NCBI GenBank assembly: GCA_012861695.1
Contig: JAAOOA010000336.1
Location: forward strand, 138,501 to 202,500
Direction of reading: 5' to 3'
DNA length: 64,000 nucleotides
Source: Trematomus loennbergii
Taxonomy: Eukaryota > Chordata > Actinopteri > Perciformes > Nototheniidae
Shown: piece by piece, positions 24,540-58,527 of the stretch
Layout of the letters: each line of letters starts with the position of its first letter
Position numbering within the stretch: position 1 is the first letter of the stretch
Program-made: the position numbers and the translations under genes
Notes under the pieces: model-generated
Database searches by the model: none
Seen by the model: only the letters and a program-made list of their open reading frames with translations
What the model was told of the DNA's origin: nothing

Positions 24540-24610
24540 CACGGCGGAATATTACTGCCAAAAGTCACGTGAGTGAGTCACGTGACTTTTGGCAGTAATA
24601 TTCCGCCGTG
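24540..24610. repeat. Perfect palindrome, 33-bp arms
   Basis: The arm 24,540-24,572 (CACGGCGGAATATTACTGCC ... CACGTGA) is exactly complementary to 24,578-24,610, with a 5-bp spacer GTGAG. The arms meet at paired CACGTG E-box sequences. It abuts copy B of the TIR element. Confidence 0.95.
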
Positions 24611-24611
24611 A

Positions 24612-24702
24612 GAAGAAAAAGTTTTGTAGTTGTAAAAACAAGTTTTGTACTTGTAAAAAAAAGTGTTGTAGTTGTAAAAAAAATGTGTGTACTTGTAAAA
24701 CC
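24612..24702. repeat. Short TTGTAGTTGTAAAAA tandem repeat
   Basis: About four units of roughly 21 bp (GTTTTGTAGTTGTAAAAA and variants with TACTTG). They generate spurious Cys/Lys-rich ORFs on the plus strand. Confidence 0.8.
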
Positions 24703-25075
24703 TATGCTGAATTTGCTTCAGAGCCACTATTTCAAGCATACTACGTCATCGAGTGCCGCCGAAGCACTGTTCCAATCTCCAGTATACTTGGAAATCTACC
24801 GAGCCCGGCGTACTCCGTTTGGAGAAATATCGAGTCTGCACATGAGTAGACTTCGCGGTCGTAAAATCCCCACAATGCTTTGCGCACGGACCAATTTCCC
24901 CAAATCTGTGGCGGAAGATGTAATGCGGGCCTCTCATATGACGCACACCTGCACACTTGCTAGCGTGTTCCACACTTCGTTTTCCGAATGCCAGGAAGTA
25001 TTCTTGACTCGCTTCTGAAGCAAGATGCTCGGCAGACATGTGCTACCAAGCAAGCGTACTCGCGATTGAGAAACA
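24703..25075. mobile_element. MITE copy with one end lost
   Basis: It matches 38,562-38,952 closely from TGCTTCAGAGCCACTATTTC to the right terminus ACTCGCGATTGAGAAACACC. The left terminus present in the other copy is missing here. It abuts the truncated LTR at 25,076. Confidence 0.75.
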
Positions 25076-26175
25076 CCCACAGTAGGTACCCCGGAGGTAC
25101 CGTCAACATATATGTCCGTGCGGAAACAATACCCCAACCTGTAGTTCCATGCGTGAATTATGTAACCTAGTTAAACAGTGGTCACTACACAAGCCCCCCC
25201 AGAATTCAACCATGGACACAATCCTCGCATCCGGGAGGATGCACCACAGGGGCCGAGGAGGGCGGGGCCGCCGGCGAGGGCCGGGCCATGGAACGGGCCG
25301 TCGGTAGGGGCCGCAGGAGAGGGTAGGGGCCCCAACGAGGGCGAGGGCATCCCCACCGGGGGGTGGAAGGCGTGCGTGACGTCCGAAGCCGCCGTCGAGG
25401 TGGCGAAAAAGCGAGAGGGTCCACACGAGGCCGACCAGACATGGCCGAACCTCCTCTCAGGCACCAGAAAAAACTCAAAGGGTCGTCCTGTCCACGAACA
25501 AAAACAGGTGGGCGAAATAGTGAGAGGATCCACACGAGGCCGACCAGACTTGATCGAACCTCCTCTCAGGCACCACAAAAAACAAAAAACAAAAAACAGT
25601 CGGTGGCTAGCCGCCGTTAGCCGTTGGTAGCTGCTAGCCGTTCCCGGCGACCGTCAGTCGCCGGCCGGACATGCAGCCGCATGTCCCGAATAACCCCGGC
25701 ACGGACGTGCATCGGCCCCATGGAAGGCTTGCTGTCCCCCAGAGCCGAAAAGCCGTGGAAATGGCGAGCGTCGTCCGCGGCCATTCCGGAGAGCGCACCG
25801 AGCCACAGTCCGTGCGCACGTGGCAGCCACGGACAACTCCAAGAATCTCCGGCATTTCGAGAAAAACAAAGAGTTTTTTGCCGTGTTCGGTTCAGTCTCG
25901 GAACCTTCGCGAGATATATGTCAGGGTCACCAATGTAGTGCCGAGAGAAGGGAGTCGGAGGCCGTGCATCGAAGGTGCAAATCTGTAGTTTAATGAGCAG
26001 CAGAAATGCACATGCGGTCGGGTCGCAGCCGAGAAGACAAGACGAAAGTGAAAGGGACACACACACAGTAGGTACCCCGGAGGTACCGTCAACATATATG
26101 TCCGTGCGGAAACAATACCCCAACCTGTAGTTCCATGCGTGAATTATGTAACCTAGTTAAACAGTGGTCACTACA
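25076..26175 (-). mobile_element. Miniature LTR retroelement
   Basis: The right LTR is 25,934-26,175 (242 bp, TGTAGTG ... CACTACA ends). The other LTR survives only as 25,076-25,189, near-identical to 26,063-26,175. Reading on the minus strand, TTGGTGACCCTGAC just inside the right LTR looks like a primer-binding site, and CTGGGGGGGCTTG just before the left LTR is a polypurine tract. That makes 26,175 the 5' end. The interior is only about 740 bp with no pol genes. It carries a duplicated segment (about 25,410-25,475 and 25,520-25,585) around GAGGCCGACCAGAC. The size fits a TRIM-type (terminal-repeat in miniature) element. Confidence 0.8.
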
Positions 26176-28100
26176 ATATATATATATATATATATATATA
26201 TACAGTGCAATAATTCTTTCATGATAAATGAAGCTCTGTTGCTTGGATATCACTAGATCCTGTTACAGCGTAATATAAAAGTACATAACGATTGATGTGT
26301 AAATTAGCATAATTACTAGCTAACCGCTAGCTGCTAACTGCCGCCTCGGTAATATCAAATCTATCATAATAACAAACCATTACCATGCTGTCATGAACGT
26401 GCGGTGCTGTTACGTGTACGCAAATTGACGTGCTTGATGTGAACGAGCATTTTGGGGGGCATGGGTTGCGGTCGAATACTCCAAAAAAACAGCTCCTAAG
26501 TTCTAACCCTATCGTCTATTCCTTGACCTCGGAGTGAAACGTCATGGGGTTAAGGGATAGTGGATAGGAGAATTCAAAAGGATTTAGGAGAAGAGACTGC
26601 GGTACTTTAGAGAATCCGACTGCACTTTCACTATCCGACGTGTTTATGATGCGCCAGCGGAGGTCATAAATGTGCGTCTGCTGCTGTGGGGAAACTATGG
26701 AAACTACAGTTTTCTATACAGCGGACTACAACATGGATGTTTAATAAGAACGAGGGACTACTGTAAACTCATCTAGAGACTCTGCACCGTGCTCTGATGC
26801 TGTTATGCTTTATGAACGGGGACAACAGAGAAACATATTCTTCATGACCAAAGTTGGAATTGAAATAAAAAGGAAAGTGAAACTTATGCTCGTCACCCTC
26901 TCCCTCCGGTCCACATTAATACAAATGATCCCAATACGTATGATTGTATGAAAAGATCTTAAAATCAATACAAATGTATTTATTATAAACGTTAGTCCTT
27001 AACATCTATCACTGTGTATATCACCATTCAAACATCTTTTTAAAAGTTGAACAAACCCCACACAGCTCAGTAAAGACTGTGAAATGTTGACTTTATTTGA
27101 TAATTTCAGTAAAAACTAACGTTCATATTTCTCTTTTTGATTATAATACTGATGAACGTTCAAAACAAAGCACTTTGGCAACTTACCACATACGTTTTAA
27201 AATGCTTAATAAGCACCGTAACTTTCATGATATCATTTCTCGTTCATAATCGGTTGTTTCCGTGAACGGCCGACTGTTGTGTGACGGCAAATGCCGCGGC
27301 CGCAAGGCATTGTGGGGCAGCATTTTCTCCTCTCCTTTCGACTTTCGTAAGTACTAGTAGTAGTAGTGTGGAGTCTATTTTTATATAATATTACAAGACT
27401 GATTCTTATTATTACATGATATGCTTATTGTGCTCATGAGATTGCTATGACTATAAAATAAATAGACACAATCACTAATCCCAGGTTCTGATGGGTTAGA
27501 TACCAACGAAGGGAATAGTCAGAAGAAAGTTTTAGCTTGCAATAGAAAGTAGCAGAAGCCAGATGCAGGCACTGTAGAAACAATGAGTTATTGAGGCTAT
27601 GGCCTTGGCCGCCTGGGTTAGCTCCGCGCCCACGCATAGCTGGGAATCAGTATAACCAAGATTACACTTTTCTGTAGAAGCTTCATCAAAACAAATTACG
27701 TATGATGAACCAGAGTGGGGAGGGACTTCCACAGGCCGGCCGAATGCTGATTGGAGGATCGTGTTGCCAAGAGACTCTATCTGAGTCTGCGCACCAACCA
27801 AAGAGAACCAAGTCTAAACCATGGTATCTCTTCAGCTAGTCTTGACCAGCATCTATATTGCGCTGGTCTTGACCAATCATAAATGTACGGGCAACGCCCT
27901 GTGTAATACAATGTATTGTCGCACGAGGTTCGAGGCTCTTGACGGATTTGGAGGTTACAGATTACAGTTTTGCTGCCTGTGATTTCCAAAGACATGATGA
28001 GTCCTTGGCCAAGTAATATATATATTTTGCTCTCTTTACAATAAATAGTTAAACTTAGAAGTTGTCTGTCTTTTCTGGAATTCTGAACCCAACAGTAGTT
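26176..28100. other. Intergenic repeat-like DNA left of psmd2
   Basis: A TA microsatellite lies at about 26,176-26,202. The rest has only short ORFs. Segments such as GGGATAGTGGATAGGAGAAT (about 26,555) look like dispersed repeats. I looked on the minus strand for missing eIF4G1 exons here and recognised none. Confidence 0.4.
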
Positions 28101-28101
28101 G

Positions 28102-28182
<81 letters not shown>

Positions 28183-28231
28183 AACTACAACTACAACTAC
28201 AACTACTACTACAACTACAACTACTAATACA

Positions 28232-28278
<47 letters not shown>

Positions 28279-28302
28279 AACTACAACTACAACTACTACT
28301 AC

Positions 28303-28345
<43 letters not shown>

Positions 28346-28360
28346 TGTATTAGTAGTAGT
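28102..28360. repeat. CTA/TAG trinucleotide microsatellite that switches strand
   Basis: About 200 bp of CTA/CAA triplets change at about 28,304 to about 55 bp of TAG triplets, so the two parts are complementary. The poly-Leu, poly-Ser, poly-Thr and poly-Val ORFs are artefacts. It lies about 360 bp upstream of the psmd2 start codon. Confidence 0.95.
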
Positions 28361-28365
28361 TGATA

Positions 28366-28400
28366 CAGATAGGGATACTCTCCCCATGTATCCCTATCTG
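28366..28400. repeat. Perfect hairpin, 13-bp arms
   Basis: CAGATAGGGATAC (28,366-28,378) and GTATCCCTATCTG (28,388-28,400) are exact complements around a 9-bp loop. There is no following T run, so it is not terminator-like; its role is unknown. Confidence 0.85.
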
Positions 28401-28607
28401 GTTTGGCCTTATGCTGCATTTTTGCAACCTCTGCAGAGAGGGAGAAATGGGAAACACTTGTGTTATCCTGACTTGGAAGCCTTCATGCATTATATAACAT
28501 GGTTAGCTCCATTGTTAGCCTTGGCCCCAAACTAAATAGTAGAAATTGGCCACTCGAAGTTCCCCTTCTTTTGCAGGACATGAAGTACCCGCATGCCACC
28601 ACTTCCA

Positions 28608-28631
28608 CTCACCACCAGCAGGGGGCGGTAT
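28608..28631 (+). promoter_or_regulatory. CTCF-like motif in the psmd2 promoter region
   Basis: CACCACCAGCAGGGGGCGGT fits the CTCF core consensus (CCASYAGRKGGCRS) closely. It lies about 90 bp upstream of the psmd2 ATG. The match is by eye, and binding is an inference. Confidence 0.5.
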
Positions 28632-28717
28632 ACTTCAAATCACAACACATTAACACCACAGAAGAACAAGGTCTCCTCAGTTCCTTTTAGCCGACAGTTT
28701 TTCATAGATCCGCAACT

Positions 28718-51928
<23,211 letters not shown>

Positions 51929-52390
51929 ACACCCGTTAAAAAGAAAAAGCCCAAATCTCTCTCGCCTGTTCCTCTGTTTGTAAGGGAAGCCCTCCATGGC
52001 TCTTAGCAGTTGTTATTGACACGTTTACTGTATTGCTGAAAAGATTTAAGGGTGGGTTTTCCCTTTTCGTTATCACTATAGCCCACCGTTAGCACATTAA
52101 AAAACATGCATAGTGGGTTAGCCGGATGAAGGAGGGAAAGTTTCCTCATCGCCCTAATTCTGATCCACCACCCTCATGTATATGTTAGTAAATTAATAAC
52201 AACTGCTAAGTCATCATCAATCCCCCCCCCCCCTTCCTCTGCCTATATCCTCTTTTGTAATTAGAGCATTTAAAAGTATGTATTCACCGTTTTGCTTCTG
52301 TTTTTATTTTTATTTTGTTTCGGTTTTTGTTACAGTGCTGTAAAAGGTTTGAATCAAAAATAATAAAAAACTGAGACTCACGTCGTTGAA
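51929..52390 (+). other. psmd2: psmd2 3' UTR and poly(A) signal
   Basis: AATAAA at 52,362-52,367 is followed by a CA-type cleavage region, giving a 3' UTR of roughly 455 nt. A C11 run lies at about 52,223-52,233. Confidence 0.8.
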
Positions 52391-52422
52391 GTGTGATGGC
52401 TGTGTTTTATATCGTGCTTTAA

Positions 52423-52797
52423 AGGTGGGGTAGGTAATTCACTTCAGAAACACTTTCTGTTATATTCCATGGAATGCTCTTAACATCCCGATAGCAATGA
52501 ATATCTGAAGTGCTTTGACAATACATACATTAATACAAATGTCATCTGTGGAAGCTGTAGTACTGTAAAAAGCACGACCAATCATCTGAGCCGGCCCGGC
52601 TAAAATAACTGGATGGCCTACCTGCCTGTCAGCCTTCCATCTGTGCACAAACTTATCTCGTGCCCTCATTGGTCATGTGCGCGTTCGTGTGTGTTGGAGG
52701 AGGGGCTCTGTAAGGAAGTGGCAGATTTTTTTTCGGTTGTGTATTTTCAAATTCTAGCGCACTCGAACCGGTTTCTCCATTCTTACCTACCCTACCT
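52423..52797. mobile_element. 375-bp TTAA-target MITE, copy 1
   Basis: AGGTGGGGTAGGTAA at the left and TTACCTACCCTACCT at the right, each flanked by TTAA. This is the target signature of piggyBac-type transposases. It starts about 55 bp after the psmd2 poly(A) signal. Copy 2 at 59,944-60,319 is in the opposite orientation. Confidence 0.85.
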
Positions 52798-53044
52798 TTA
52801 AAGTGCGTCACTGGTTCGTTATCATTCACTCAAACCAACAAGTGCTCTCGTTCAAGAAGCTGCAGTTTCCACTAGGAGGAGCTGATCAGTGACTATCGGT
52901 GTCACATATTGTTCATACAAATACACAAAAGAAAAGTATTAAGTTCAAAGAATCAGAAACAGGTTTATCACCAAGAATTAAAAACACAGGTGGAGAACTA
53001 GAAAAATATTACACATATTACATTATATTACACTTTTAGACACG

Positions 53045-53130
53045 TTAGACTTTTTTGCAGGTCTCCCTTGAAAAAGAGGTCTATGATCTCAATGGGACCA
53101 ATCTGGTTAAATAAAGGTTTGAAATGAAAT
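53045..53130 (+). mobile_element. LINE 3' tail
   Basis: GGTCTCCCTTGAAAAAGAGG, then ATCTCAATGGGACCAATCTG and GTTAAATAAAGGTTTGAAAT with a GAAAT repeat, a well-known fish LINE end. Confidence 0.65.
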
Positions 53131-53300
53131 GAAATGAGACGCTGTTATCCAAAGCGACTAACATACTCAATACTGTGGACAATCCCCACAGGAGCAATTT
53201 GGGGTGAAGTGTCTCAGGGACACAACGACATGCTGACTGCAGTGGGGTTTGAACCTGTGACCCCCTGACCCGAACACCTACACACAACCCTGCGCCCACG
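53131..53300 (-). mobile_element. tRNA-derived SINE, minus orientation
   Basis: The same subfamily as 8,945-9,125, sharing CAATACTGTGGACAATCCCC and GCAGTGGGGTTTGAACCTG. The tRNA 5' end is degraded. Confidence 0.75.
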
Positions 53301-54097
53301 CCCCCACATATAACAGTATTTACATTGAAATTGAATAATAAGGAATACAATATGGAATACAAATCGGCAGTAATACAAAATAATGTTGTACATTGTGAAC
53401 ATATATTAGGTTCTACACATATTGGCTGTTTATGTTAATATTGCATAATTGTTTTTTTTCTACTCTTTTTATTTCTAATTAAGTGCAATACTTTGTTTTT
53501 CATGCCGCTGCAATTGACACATTTCACAATTTGCGACTAAAATATTTGTTATATTGCCTATAGATATTCACAGTAAAAGTATGGAAGAACATACAAATTA
53601 CTAATAAAAACAGAATTAAACGAGTATATAATAAACATTTCTACTATTTTAAGAAGGACATTTACGTTTCTTAGGTACCATTTATAAAAAAAAATACTTC
53701 TCCAAGTGTAAGCACAATAAATATATATTTTGGGGATTTTAAATATGTTTTTTGTTGTAAAATGTACATGAACAAAAACAAAATGTCTTATAGATATTCT
53801 GAACAAACTAATCAAGACAATCAAAAAACAGTCAATACATTAAAATATGAAATACATAAGTTGTAAATAAACAAAAGGGCCATGGCTTTTACGGGAAGCT
53901 CATATATATTCCCAACAATAGATGATATTTAATTAAGATGTACATTTGGCAGCAAATTACACTTTACAAAAACTGTAAAATAATACAAACACTAATACAA
54001 GACATAATTAAACAACTGAAAAACAGTCAATATGTAAAAAATATAAAGAAAGTCATAATAATGAGATTGTAAGTCAGTTACAAGATATATTTTCAGA
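53301..54097. other. AT-rich intergenic DNA, nothing recognised
   Basis: No ORF with a domain, no inverted termini and no structured RNA recognised. Confidence 0.4.
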
Positions 54098-54675
54098 GGT
54101 GTAAAGTAATTAAGTACCTCACTTGTACTTAATTACTTGGAGTTAGAGTTTTTCTTGCTACTGTGTACTTCTACTCCACTACAGTTCAGAGGTAAATGGT
54201 GTATTTTACTCCACTACATGTATTTAATACTTTAGTTACTTCACAGATGTGGATGAATGATGTGAAATATAATCAAGTGTTAAATCAGACTTTAGTTCCA
54301 CCTGGAGTAAATTCACAAGCTACCCTACAGTATACAAAGTCATTCAAACTAGCTGCACCTTGCTTTGAGAACACTTTAATGATCAATCATTATAAAAATA
54401 TCATATATATTATTCTGAAATGGACCAATCTGCACAATGACTACTTTTACTGTCGCTACTTTCACTATATTTGATGAGAATACTTTTCCACTTTTACTTG
54501 AGGAACATTTTGAATGCAGGACTTTTACTGTAACAGAGTATTCCTACACTCTGGTACTTCTACTTTTACTAAGTACAAGGTCTGAGTACTTCTACTTTTA
54601 CTCAAGTACAATATCTGAATACTTTTACTTTTACTCAAGTACAAGATCTGAGTACTTCTTCCACCGCTGTTTATT
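54098..54675 (+). repeat. TACTTTTACT-rich dispersed repeat, copy 3
   Basis: Nearly the same as 29,257-29,830, sharing GGACTTTTACTGTAACAGAG and GGAACATTTTGAATGCAG, and ending with GTACTTCTTCCACCGCTG. Confidence 0.75.
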
Positions 54676-54699
54676 TATTTGTAAATAAAAAAATAAAGG

Positions 54700-54792
54700 T
54701 ATCACGTCACGGGATTCTACCGGAAGTACCCGCTACCGGCTTCCGGGGAGATTTTCCGTCCGTCCGGCTCTGCGGACTCAAGGAGAGAAAAG
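54700..54792 (+). promoter_or_regulatory. Candidate GC-rich promoter and non-coding first exon
   Basis: Two ETS-type motifs (ACCGGAAGTACC at about 54,719-54,730 and GGCTTCCGGGG at about 54,738-54,748) lie in a CpG-rich segment. It ends GAGAGAAAAG/GTAAAG, a good donor at 54,793. No ATG lies in the putative exon. Housekeeping-type TSS structure is inferred; the coding part must be right of the window or was not recognised. Confidence 0.45.
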
Positions 54793-57780
54793 GTAAAGCC
54801 ACGATTCCCAGCCAAATTCTACATTAAAACGCTTAAACATCCCGCTAAAATTCAAGTCGCTGGTAAACAAACACCCTGGGAGGTCAGTCACATGTACATT
54901 TCACCTTTTATTCCGGAGAAACAGCTCGATAGGGTGACTTTCTTCACTGGTTTTCTGCTGTGTTTTCAGGGATTAGCCTGTTAGCATAGCATCACATGCT
55001 AAAGCGACGTGGGTGTTCTTTCTTCACTTTAGCTAACAGGCTAGCGAGCTAATGCTACGAAACACAGACACGAAAGAGTGTATTCTTATCAAGTGTCTAG
55101 GAAACGTGTGTATTGTGTGTGCTTTGTGCCGTTTGATAAAACACCGGTGGATTGTCGCATCACGGTGTTGTTGTTTTTGCCGGTTAAGGTGCTTTATGCT
55201 GCTAACTAGCCGACCGTTTGCTAACTAGCTAGCTTGGCAGTTGTAGGTTAAATCAGTTCGTGTGTCGTAGTTTCTTTTAACCGAAAGTGATGGAGTTTGT
55301 GTTTTTTTAGACTTTAAACACAGCCTGGCTGCTTGTATATATATTGTGGTTGTAAAACAAATGCATACTGATAACTAGAAACCTTGTGTGCCATGTGCAT
55401 ATTTGTATTTTAATGGTAATGTCTGCTTTTCTTGTTTATTAGTGCATGCCTTTTAATTTTTTTACCTGCTATACCACCTTTGCTTTAATACTGTTAATAT
55501 CCCCGCCGTGGGACTAATAAAGGACATCTGATTAATTATGATGGCGATGTAATGATGGTGCTAGCAGTCTGAAACAATAAGTCTTAAAGGGGGAAATATA
55601 CACGTTAAGTTACTCCTCTCAGAAAATAAGAAAAACATATGTTGTCAAATATTAAGTGTCAATTTTAAGGAGCTATAAGAGGGTGGGTTATTGACAGGTC
55701 AGGTGAAGCTACTGACACATAGGGCCATACTATATCTGTTGATGTAAGCAGCTTTAATTGAAGGTATGCTACTTAGAAACATGTTAAAAAAGCATGGTTG
55801 TTCCCATCAGGATACCATGTACTGCACGCAGGTTGTGATGTTGCTGTAGATATTTTTGCTGCATGAAACGTAGGTGTCTGACTCATCGTGGCCTTTTACT
55901 GTAACATTACTCATTATTGTCACGACACATTGACAGCATTGCCTTCTGTGTTTATACCAATTTAAATGAAGCTTTTTGAGCATACCTAGTTGCTCTTTTG
56001 TGAGTAGCATTTTGAGCTAATAACCGGTGTAGCCAGCCACCACCACCTTTAGCTTTGATAGTTATCCCATTCATTCACACGATTATCACGTCTCCTTTTC
56101 ACTGCCGACTGCTTTAAATTGTCCTGTGTTCAGTAGGGTAATAAGGTTGTTTTTATTGCATGTCAGGGGGTTGTCATGGGTGGTTTTAGTTGAGGCGTGG
56201 CTGGCATGAAGCCGGCGATCTGGGCGTGCATCGCGCCAATAGCAGGAGAAACCACGTGGTAAACCCAGATTGGGCCTAGCACAGTTAGCAACGTGGCTAA
56301 CCGCAGAACATCTCCGACACACACACATTTGTAATCGGCTTTTTGGCATGACAGAGCATTACAAGAGGCGTGTGTTTATTACAATTGCATGCAAATAACT
56401 GTGTCGTAGATTGTGTGTGTGTGTGTGTAGACGTGCAGACACGCCCCTGTGTCATGGATAACGGGCGTGTTGCAAATGCATGTTTAGTTTAATGTGGAAG
56501 TTGTTTTATTACTTTTGTTTGTTAGGAGGGCTGTGTTTTTAAAATGTTTCATCACTTCTCATCCTGCTCTCTGCAGCAGACATGAGACCCTCTCTGAGAA
56601 TGTGGGGCCAAAATGGATGCAGTCTCATTGGGCCCCACATAGGCAGATGTTTAAACCCTTACCCACACATATATATATTAGTTGTTTGCCTTGCTTTAGC
56701 GCAGGAGAATATAAGGCTGTGATGTCCAGAGGTGGACAAAGTACTCAGGTCTAATACTGTAATAGTTATCAGTGTCAAAATACTCTTTTACAAGTATTTA
56801 CATCAGATACTTTTAGATTATATATATTTTATTGGGATTGTTTTTGATTTGTTAAAGCAGCATGTCACCAAGGCTTTGCACATGTGTTCACATTTAATAG
56901 ATTACATATATAAACACAAACAGTAGAAGCATATTAAACATTTTATGGACACTATTTTTGAGATCATTATATACTTTTAATTAAAGTATCATGATCCTGC
57001 ACAGCTTATTTCACAATAATTTGTATTGTATTATAATTATTCGTGAATTAATGTGTTCATCACTTTAATGTGGCAGTTGGTAAAGCATTTTTTTCAACAA
57101 GGGAACAATATGGTTTATCTTAACATACAAAATACTTCATCAGTGAGTTATTGATCTATATTTTGTATTATTATCAATCAAGTTATTTTAAACATGTAAT
57201 GGATTAAAATGTGCAATTTTCCTCTGATTTGTATGAAATTAGTGGTAAATGGAAATACTACCTCAACATAAGTACATATTTGCTGTCCACCTCCGATCCA
57301 GTGTTATTGTCCATCTACAAACATTCACGTTTTTTTTTTTTACCATTCATCAGCGCAGGTGAATATCATGCAGTGATCTCAGGTATGTTTTAGTTGTGGT
57401 TAATGAATGACTATAATAGCAGATGTGTAATCACAGGACAAATGCACGATGATTCAGATCCAGGCTGTCACGCATAAGGTCACGACTCCGCTTCCTGTTG
57501 TGAAACTCGAAGGCAGTCTGCTGGACTTGTGTGGGTTTTGGCCGAATGTCCAAAGACCAGACTGGGCTGCTTTGATGACGTGTGTCACCGCACTTAAACC
57601 CTTTTTATTTCCCTTCGCTTCATCAAGTTGACATGTCAGACTTGCTAGTGTGCTTGTGACGGACGCTTGATGATTGGACATTTGATAATGGAAACATTAT
57701 GTTTGTCTGAAGCAGAGCAACACTGTTGAACCTATGTTTAAGTGTTTTCTTTTTATTTAAGTTGCTATATCTAGTAATTG
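54793..57780. other. Probable intron or intergenic DNA
   Basis: Unique-looking, with several GCTAGC/TTAGCC motifs in the first 500 bp. No coding exon could be supported up to 57.8 kb. Confidence 0.35.
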
Positions 57781-57781
57781 T

Positions 57782-58527
57782 TAGGGATGGGAACGATTAA
57801 TCGAATATTGGAAATTATTCAGGTATGAGTTATGAATATCTTTTTTTGGGGAGGGGTGCCTAAGTTGATTACATATGATCAAATGGAATAATTCAATGTA
57901 TACGACAGTGCCATAGCTAAGTGTGTTAGGTCTAAAGGTGTGTTTTGCTCCGCTCACCGGTCCCTCACAGCTGCAGGTGCTGATCTCTCTCTCGCGTCCG
58001 GTTATACTTCACACGCGTTTATGTCCAAATCCATCAGATCTAGCTAACGATATGGCTGCTGCCCCTCCCTACACGCAGATCACGCAGACTCAAACCTCAT
58101 CTTATGCCCAAATTCCAGCTGAGAGGGTCTTCTCTACAGCTGGCCTGATTGTGAATCGTCTCTGCACCCCTCTCCCCTGAGTAGACATGCTCATATTCTT
58201 AAACAAGAATGAGTATTGAATAGCTGCATTCTGTGCATAGGCCCTGTTATAGGTTGTTGATCTCTGTTGTGATAGGGTTACGTGACCCTAACCCATTATG
58301 TTGTTCGTGTATGATCCCTCTTTAATTTATAAAACCAAGTTATGTTTTAAGCATGAAAGCTGTAGGCCTATAGCTGTCAACTGTTCAAAGTGTGATCACC
58401 AGTTCAATGCATTTGACAAATTCGACTTGGTTTCTATACTTATTTGAACATGTATTTATTTATCGGTTAACCGTTTTTTTTGGGGTCGAATATTAAATAT
58501 ACATTTGCTTTCAAATTCCCATCCCTA
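57782..58527 (+). mobile_element. hAT element remnant with dimerisation-domain fragment
   Basis: The ends TAGGGATGGGAACGATTAAT and AAATTCCCATCCCTA are inverted. A perfect 8-bp duplication GTAATTGT flanks it (57,774-57,781 and 58,528-58,535). The interior near 58,105-58,210 encodes IPAERVFSTAGLIVNRLC and, after a frame break at about 58,177, VDMLIFLNKN. This is the C-terminal hAT dimerisation motif. The rest of the transposase is deleted. Confidence 0.9.

Noticed and set aside
24589..25018. Cys/Lys-rich ORFs resembling a small secreted peptide
   Set aside because: The Cys/Lys periodicity comes from a short TTGTAGTTGTAAAA tandem repeat, and the rest is MITE sequence.
28036..28535. Poly-Leu, poly-Ser, poly-Thr and poly-Val ORFs
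   Set aside because: They are translations of the CTA/TAG trinucleotide run.
56560..56650. CTCTGCAG acceptor followed by an open stretch, considered as an exon of the gene at 54.7 kb
   Set aside because: The open stretch is short, has no domain, includes the self-complementary TGTGGGGCC/GGCCCCACA, and no donor fits.
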